Source: Paenibacillus sanguinis 2301083 = DSM 16941
GTDB taxonomy: Bacteria > Bacillota > Bacilli > Paenibacillales > Paenibacillaceae
Assembly: GCF_000374825.1 (NCBI RefSeq)
Contig: NZ_KB895376.1
Span: 623,460-687,459 of the forward strand
DNA: 64,000 nt
Direction of reading: 5' to 3'
Below the pieces are notes generated by a model. The model saw nothing but the letters and a program-made list of their open reading frames with translations, ran no database searches and was not told where the DNA came from. Below, piece by piece: positions 59,511-64,000 of this stretch (its first letter is position 1; every line of letters begins with the position of its first letter). The translations under genes were made by a program, and so were the position numbers.

Positions 59511-62232
59511 CATTATCATCCTCATCATCGACGTCCATCCAATTGCTTATATCCACCATATTGACAACGTAATTTGCTGTTTCTATATAACCGTTCCCAG
59601 GAAACCCAACCCCAATGGCATACAATGTTTCAGGGATCTTGATATTATTGATTGGAGCATCCTTCTTACCAGTACTTTTTAATACATGCAACATTAATAT
59701 AGGTTTTCGATCCCCTATGAGATAAGCACTATCAGGAGTATTACTTGTTTTACCAGGATTTAGTTTTCTAAATCTCTCCTCAGCTTCCTTGATCTCGCCT
59801 TTAGTAAGCCCTGCCTTTGTACAACCTCCAGATCCCACTCTAACCTTAGTACCCATAACCTTTATCATTCCATTTGCTTCTTCAATATAGCGTTTCTCTC
59901 TTTTTATATTGATGATCCCATTAGCACCTTCAAGCTCGAAATCATCTGAATCAGAGCCAAAAGGAATAAACACATCCCATTCGGTCATCCCTGAATTTTT
60001 TTCAATATACTCAGCTAGAGCCTTACCTTGAAATGACATATGCCAAGGATGAGTCTCAAAACTATAAAGCAACTCGACAATAAGATCCTTGTGAATCCCA
60101 GACCACATAAGCCCCGATTGATCTACACCACGTCTCGAACCTGCTGTATCCAAGTTCGCCACAAACAATCTAAAAGCACGTTCATTTGCTGCAAGAACAT
60201 CAGGTTTGGATTTTAATCGCGGTGTTTCAAGTAATTTTCCGGTTACTGAGATTGGTCTACTAACCTCCGTCGCTGTTCTCATCTTATTTCTAGCTGTGAC
60301 AATAAGCGATTCAGGATGTTTTCTTACTTTTAGGCCGAAGTCTTTAGGTGTAAGATTGTACTTATTCATTCTGCTAATTTCATCTTTCAACTCATTGGCT
60401 GCTGCGGTAATATGTCCATACCAATCAATTGCATCGGAAGACATCCACACCTTGAACAAATCGCTGTAATTAGGACGATAGCCGAACCATCTCGCCATTT
60501 GCAAAAGAGTATCGTACATTTGAGAATTGCGATAAAAATAACTAGTGCAAAGACCTTCGAGTGTCAAACCTCTTGACAAGCTGTTTCCCCCAACTGTAAT
60601 AACACGTAAGCCATTATCCTCATAAGCATCATAATTTAAGCTGGCTGCTCCCGTTTTTTGGTTAACTGCTCGAATCTCTATTGGAGAGATTGCTTTATGT
60701 AAGTACGTAGCAAGCAAATCTCCCCATGACACTTTTGCTTTCTCTTCAAGATGATACTTTTCCCATATTTGTTTTAGCATCCTTAACGATTTTATTTTCA
60801 TAGTCTGTGCCTCATCAAGAGCACCATAATTATGCACATCAGATTTAACTTGTTCCAGCCAAACTATTATTTTCTCACGTATTCTCACTTGGACATCAGT
60901 AAAGCGGCTTACGTTAACAAGCATAGAGCGATGATCCTTACTATCTCCACGAACGTCTCTTACTGCATTAATCAATAAGAAATAACCCATTGCTTCATAT
61001 AAACTTGGCGGTAGTTCATCAACAACAAGATCCTTCTTGTGCTTAAATGGAAAAAACAATTCAATTTCATCAGTATCTATCTCTTCTATATTTTTTTCAT
61101 GGGTGCCATCATTGCCAAACATAGCATTAGCACCGATATAATTTGTTGGAGGGGCTAGCAAATAAATAAAGTCTTTTGGAAATAAATCATCGCCTACCAT
61201 GTCGTCATCATTTTCTGGATTAATAAAAATATTGGCAAATGGTGTAGCTGTTACACCTACATATGTAGCTTGATAAAAACGATTTAAGATTGAACGTATT
61301 GCCGCATTAATCGCTGTAGGATCTTCTTCTTCCTTTTTTGTGTTCACTGATGCGTTATCAGCTTCATCGTCAATAAGAAGCAGCGGCAAATCTATTTTCC
61401 CAGAATTATCTGCATTATTGGTAAGAAGCCAGCTCTCCAGGTTTTTAAGCACTGATTTATTCTTCTTCACAACAAACAAGGCAGGTTCACTTATATTTCT
61501 CAGGGTCAGATCGTTACTGTTCAGAATACTTGTATTGAAATCATACAGCACCGACGTAAAAGCAGATATCCGTTTGGATGAATCAATTTTCCCGACTCCA
61601 TCAAACACATTTTTCACTTCCTGCTTCCCCTTTAAACGCAATAAATCTTTACTCAATCTGCCTGCAAATTCTTTATCCAACCGCTTCTGAGTTTGCATAC
61701 GCAGATTTTCCATCATTCCAGCTAAAACAATAATCACTTTATATCCGGTATCTGCTGCTTTATTGCAGATAGCAGTATAGTTAACCGTTTTACCAGATTG
61801 AACATCCCCGAGTACTAATCCCCTTCTCTGCCAAGGCTTCTTACTTTGGGGATCTCCAAATTGGTCTACAATTTCATTAGATACTGTCTCTAAACTAGCG
61901 GTCACCCCAGTATTCCAACCTTTTACATCCTCCAAGTATCGTTTAAACCTGTTCCAGTAATAAAAGTCGATTTCTGCCCTGCGGCCTGGAAGCCACGATT
62001 GATGATCACTATTTTTATTTGAAATATAAACTCCGACATCCATTTGTATAACCAAAGTCGCCTTTAAATTCTTCATAATTTGATTGAATTCTTCGTCTGC
62101 TATAGGGAAAGCTTCGCGTAGACCCATGGCTTCCGCTATGAATTCATCTTCACTTGGCGGAGCATCAGGATGCTTGGTATTAATTGCAACTGAAATGAAT
62201 CGCTCCAGCATTTGGGCAGCTTGACTCAACAT
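59500..62232 (-). CDS. Z1 domain ATPase/helicase-like protein
   Basis: A 910-residue protein with superfamily-2-like ATPase motifs: Walker A GDVQSGKTVNYTAICNKA near residue 142, Walker B LLLIDDEADNAS near residue 285, and motif III VGVTATPFANIF near residue 327. The Z1 domain follows, with TVGGNSLSRGLTLEGLCTSY near residue 545 and WFGYRPNYSDLFKVWMS near residue 587. Z1 proteins occur beside GHKL/MORC ATPases in predicted restriction systems. Its ATG directly follows the stop of the GHKL gene (TAA-ATG), so they are tightly coupled. DNA translocation or remodelling is inferred. Confidence 0.86.
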   Translation of the reverse strand: MLSQAAQMLERFISVAINTKHPDAPPSEDEFIAEAMGLREAFPIADEEFNQIMKNLKATLVIQMDVGVYISNKNSDHQSWLPGRRAEIDFYYWNRFKRYLEDVKGWNTGVTASLETVSNEIVDQFGDPQSKKPWQRRGLVLGDVQSGKTVNYTAICNKAADTGYKVIIVLAGMMENLRMQTQKRLDKEFAGRLSKDLLRLKGKQEVKNVFDGVGKIDSSKRISAFTSVLYDFNTSILNSNDLTLRNISEPALFVVKKNKSVLKNLESWLLTNNADNSGKIDLPLLLIDDEADNASVNTKKEEEDPTAINAAIRSILNRFYQATYVGVTATPFANIFINPENDDDMVGDDLFPKDFIYLLAPPTNYIGANAMFGNDGTHEKNIEEIDTDEIELFFPFKHKKDLVVDELPPSLYEAMGYFLLINAVRDVRGDSKDHRSMLVNVSRFTDVQVRIREKIIVWLEQVKSDVHNYGALDEAQTMKIKSLRMLKQIWEKYHLEEKAKVSWGDLLATYLHKAISPIEIRAVNQKTGAASLNYDAYEDNGLRVITVGGNSLSRGLTLEGLCTSYFYRNSQMYDTLLQMARWFGYRPNYSDLFKVWMSSDAIDWYGHITAAANELKDEISRMNKYNLTPKDFGLKVRKHPESLIVTARNKMRTATEVSRPISVTGKLLETPRLKSKPDVLAANERAFRLFVANLDTAGSRRGVDQSGLMWSGIHKDLIVELLYSFETHPWHMSFQGKALAEYIEKNSGMTEWDVFIPFGSDSDDFELEGANGIINIKREKRYIEEANGMIKVMGTKVRVGSGGCTKAGLTKGEIKEAEERFRKLNPGKTSNTPDSAYLIGDRKPILMLHVLKSTGKKDAPINNIKIPETLYAIGVGFPGNGYIETANYVVNMVDISNWMDVDDEDDNDVD

Positions 62233-63693
62233 TTATTCAGCCTCCTCGACTAATTGAATTAATAATTGCGGATATTGACTAAATGGCTCTGTATTTTCCA
62301 ACCTCTTCAACATTTCGTCTTTTTCCTGCGTACTTCTACATACAGATAGAAGTTGCTCCAAAAGCACCAATATTTCACTCCTGGATATTTCACTCTCATT
62401 TAAAATTCGCCGATCATTTGTCAGATCAATGTATAACTGGTTTAAAGGCAACCCTTTCTCGATTTGAATCAAAAGTTTCTCTAATAATTGCTTTTCTATG
62501 GTAGTACTTGAATTTAGCACTTCAATCAGAGGATAATCTCGGTTGATCTTATAGATTAGTCCTCCTTCTCGAGTTTTCAACCTATCCCATATATGAATCT
62601 GAGAATCGTCAGTTTCCTTCCTACCTCTGTATGTCCAAGTTCTCGCACTACTTTCGGAAATTTTCCCAATAATTCCAGACAAATTTTTACGTACGACCTC
62701 GGGAGGTACTGCAATTGATTTTTTAATGTCCAGCGTCCACAGATAATCAAGAGAGTTAGGAATGTCAACACGAACACGAGAGAGTTTTGATAGATCTCCT
62801 TGACGCATCAAACGAAACCACGTGCCCCAAACGAGAAGCCTTTTATTGCGGTACACATAAAATCCTTGCAGTCTTCTAAGGCCATCTTTTCCACCAAGCA
62901 TGTTTAATTCCATTTCGGAAAGTTGAGAAGTATGAGGCAAGGTATACGGCCTTACCATAACTTTATGTCCTTCAATTAAAATGCTCTCGTCATCCATAAC
63001 TTGTGTGCTTCTATCGACTAAAAAAGGATCTATCGGTTCAATTTTCACCTTGTTAATCCAGATTTCAACCTTTTTGATTCCAGGCTCTCTCCCGGCAAGA
63101 TACCTATGAAATACAAGTGATAAGTGCCCTCGAACCTGATCCATGTATTTACCCATTGATTTATCGAAGTTGATCTCTGCCACGCTTAGTCGGTCTAATG
63201 CTTGCCAGACTACCAAGGTCCCTGACTCATTCTCACTTAATTCTTCAACATGAGGAATATCTGTTATATCCTCTAAGCTAAATATTTTCAGTGACCAGTC
63301 ATTTGTTGATTGAATAAAATCCAAATCCCACTGTGCCGCAGCTACCTGGCCCTCTTTTTTGCTAATAACGGTAAGCCTTCTGCATTGGGACATAGATGCA
63401 GTCTTCAAACCTAGTCCAAATCTACCCAAGTCACCTGTTGCACGATCATCCAATGGATTTTTGCTGCCATATCTCATGGCATTTTTTAATTCCTCTTTAT
63501 CCATTCCAATTCCATTATCCAGTATTGCAATATAAGGCTCTTCAACAGGGAAGAACATAATGTCTATTTGTGTAGCCTTTGCAGTAATGCTATTATCAAT
63601 AATGTCAGATACTGCAGTTTCTACTGAATAGCCAATTGCTCGGGTTGCCTCCATAAGAACTGGTGCATACGGCGGTATAGAAATGACCTCCAT
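62233..63693 (-). CDS. GHKL ATPase (MORC/MutL/Hsp90-like), first gene of the operon
   Basis: A 486-residue ATPase with the Bergerat fold. The N box is AVSDIIDNSITAKATQID near residue 25, G1 ILDNGIGMDKEELKNAMRYG near residue 57 and G2 GDLGRFGLGLKTASMSQ near residue 87, followed by an S5-like stretch (DIPNSLDYLWTLDIKKS near residue 311). The C-terminus is helical. MORC-type ATPases clamp DNA and act with nucleases or remodellers. It begins the defence operon, with a ribosome site (GAAAGGGGGAAG) before ATG 63693. The substrate is inferred from family and operon. Confidence 0.88.
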   Translation of the reverse strand: MEVISIPPYAPVLMEATRAIGYSVETAVSDIIDNSITAKATQIDIMFFPVEEPYIAILDNGIGMDKEELKNAMRYGSKNPLDDRATGDLGRFGLGLKTASMSQCRRLTVISKKEGQVAAAQWDLDFIQSTNDWSLKIFSLEDITDIPHVEELSENESGTLVVWQALDRLSVAEINFDKSMGKYMDQVRGHLSLVFHRYLAGREPGIKKVEIWINKVKIEPIDPFLVDRSTQVMDDESILIEGHKVMVRPYTLPHTSQLSEMELNMLGGKDGLRRLQGFYVYRNKRLLVWGTWFRLMRQGDLSKLSRVRVDIPNSLDYLWTLDIKKSIAVPPEVVRKNLSGIIGKISESSARTWTYRGRKETDDSQIHIWDRLKTREGGLIYKINRDYPLIEVLNSSTTIEKQLLEKLLIQIEKGLPLNQLYIDLTNDRRILNESEISRSEILVLLEQLLSVCRSTQEKDEMLKRLENTEPFSQYPQLLIQLVEEAE

Positions 63694-63930
63694 ATGTGCT
63701 TCCCCCTTTCATAAACAGTCATCAACTTGCTTTATACTCTAATAGTTCGACAGAATTTCCCATATCCCTGTTCTTTAGACCCAATACCTCACTACTAATT
63801 AATTCTGCATCTGCTGATATAGGAATAACATCTTAATGCTTTAAAACGCCTTTTCCTTCATAATTCTATATTTGCTTTTTCAACAAAGTATAATGGTATA
63901 CTTAACGCATTGATGAAATGAGGTCTTACT

Positions 63931-64000
63931 ATGAAACTCACAGTATACATAATTAACGAAAAAATAGAAAAGTTCTATCTTGAAGCTATAAAAGAATATG
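63931..64000 (+). CDS. Partial CDS, possibly RlmH-like rRNA methyltransferase
   Basis: ATG 63931 with GAGG 9 bases upstream begins MKLTVYIINEKIEKFYLEAI, KEY before the window ends. This resembles the N-terminus of 23S rRNA pseudouridine methyltransferase RlmH (MKIT...GK.KEKYW..AI.EY). The match is short, and the residues after the window are needed to confirm it. It is divergent from the defence operon, with a 237-base gap. Confidence 0.4.
   Translation, partial: MKLTVYIINEKIEKFYLEAIKEY

Noticed and set aside
50633..63931. SCC-type chromosome cassette around an RlmH-like gene
   Set aside because: No ccr recombinase is present, and the island lies at the 5' rather than the 3' end of the putative rlmH; the family call itself is weak.
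1..64000. Possible CRISPR arrays, rRNA or tRNA genes, insertion sequences
   Set aside because: No regularly spaced direct repeats, no conserved rRNA/tRNA motifs and no transposase or integrase frame were found.

Overview
The window looks like chromosome of a Paenibacillus-type Gram-positive, spore-forming soil bacterium. Pointers are YesM/YesN-type two-component genes beside a lipoprotein-dependent sugar ABC transporter, an AraR-controlled arabinose operon, an S-layer-homology (SLH) surface protein, a secreted multidomain laminarinase, strong AGGAGG-like ribosome binding sites with frequent GTG/TTG starts, and a Firmicute glycine riboswitch. This assignment is an inference from gene content; no rRNA or other taxonomic marker is present.

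Layout. 1-8.7 kb (minus strand): sensor kinase and response regulator, solute-binding lipoprotein, two permeases, ROK kinase, CutC-like protein and an alpha-L-fucosidase cut by the left edge, together a fucoside uptake and breakdown unit. 9.1-14.6 kb: a STAND-type ATPase regulator divergent from an SLH protein. 15-20.2 kb: araA, araD and a ribulokinase-like gene, with araR divergent and several AraR-like operators between them. 20.3-25.7 kb: DUF3781 protein, SDR, riboswitch-controlled glycine/D-alanine-type permease, LysR regulator and DMT transporter. 26-28.7 kb: a large GH16 laminarinase. 28.9-31.1 kb: ECF-like sigma factor with a membrane partner, and an AAC(3)-family acetyltransferase. 31.3-35.1 kb: CdaR-type regulator divergent from glycerate kinase and GntP permease. 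35.5-41 kb: an AraC regulator followed by a four-gene oxidoreductase/DUF993/epimerase operon. 41.2-50.5 kb: mixed accessory DNA with a secreted protein, methyltransferase, a decayed toxin/immunity-like locus, ribokinase, two broken genes, GreA, cupin and VanZ proteins.

50.7-63.7 kb is a visibly AT-richer defence island, all on the minus strand. Its core is a compact operon in transcription order: GHKL (MORC/MutL-like) ATPase, Z1 helicase-like ATPase, PD-(D/E)XK protein (DUF4420 type), AIPR protein, C5 cytosine DNA methyltransferase and Vsr-like endonuclease. A small DUF3427-like protein and a large SF1 helicase follow. The core resembles the MORC-ATPase restriction-modification operons known from comparative genomics. 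It is the most interesting part of the window, because its mechanism is not evident from the families alone.

The non-coding DNA is also informative: three copies or partial copies of a dispersed repeat with inverted ends (14.6, 20.7 and 33.6 kb), a second short repeat family near 21 kb, a pair of matching palindromic operators upstream of the methyltransferase, and shared CdaR-like motifs at two promoters. I saw no rRNA, tRNA, CRISPR array, transposase or integrase.
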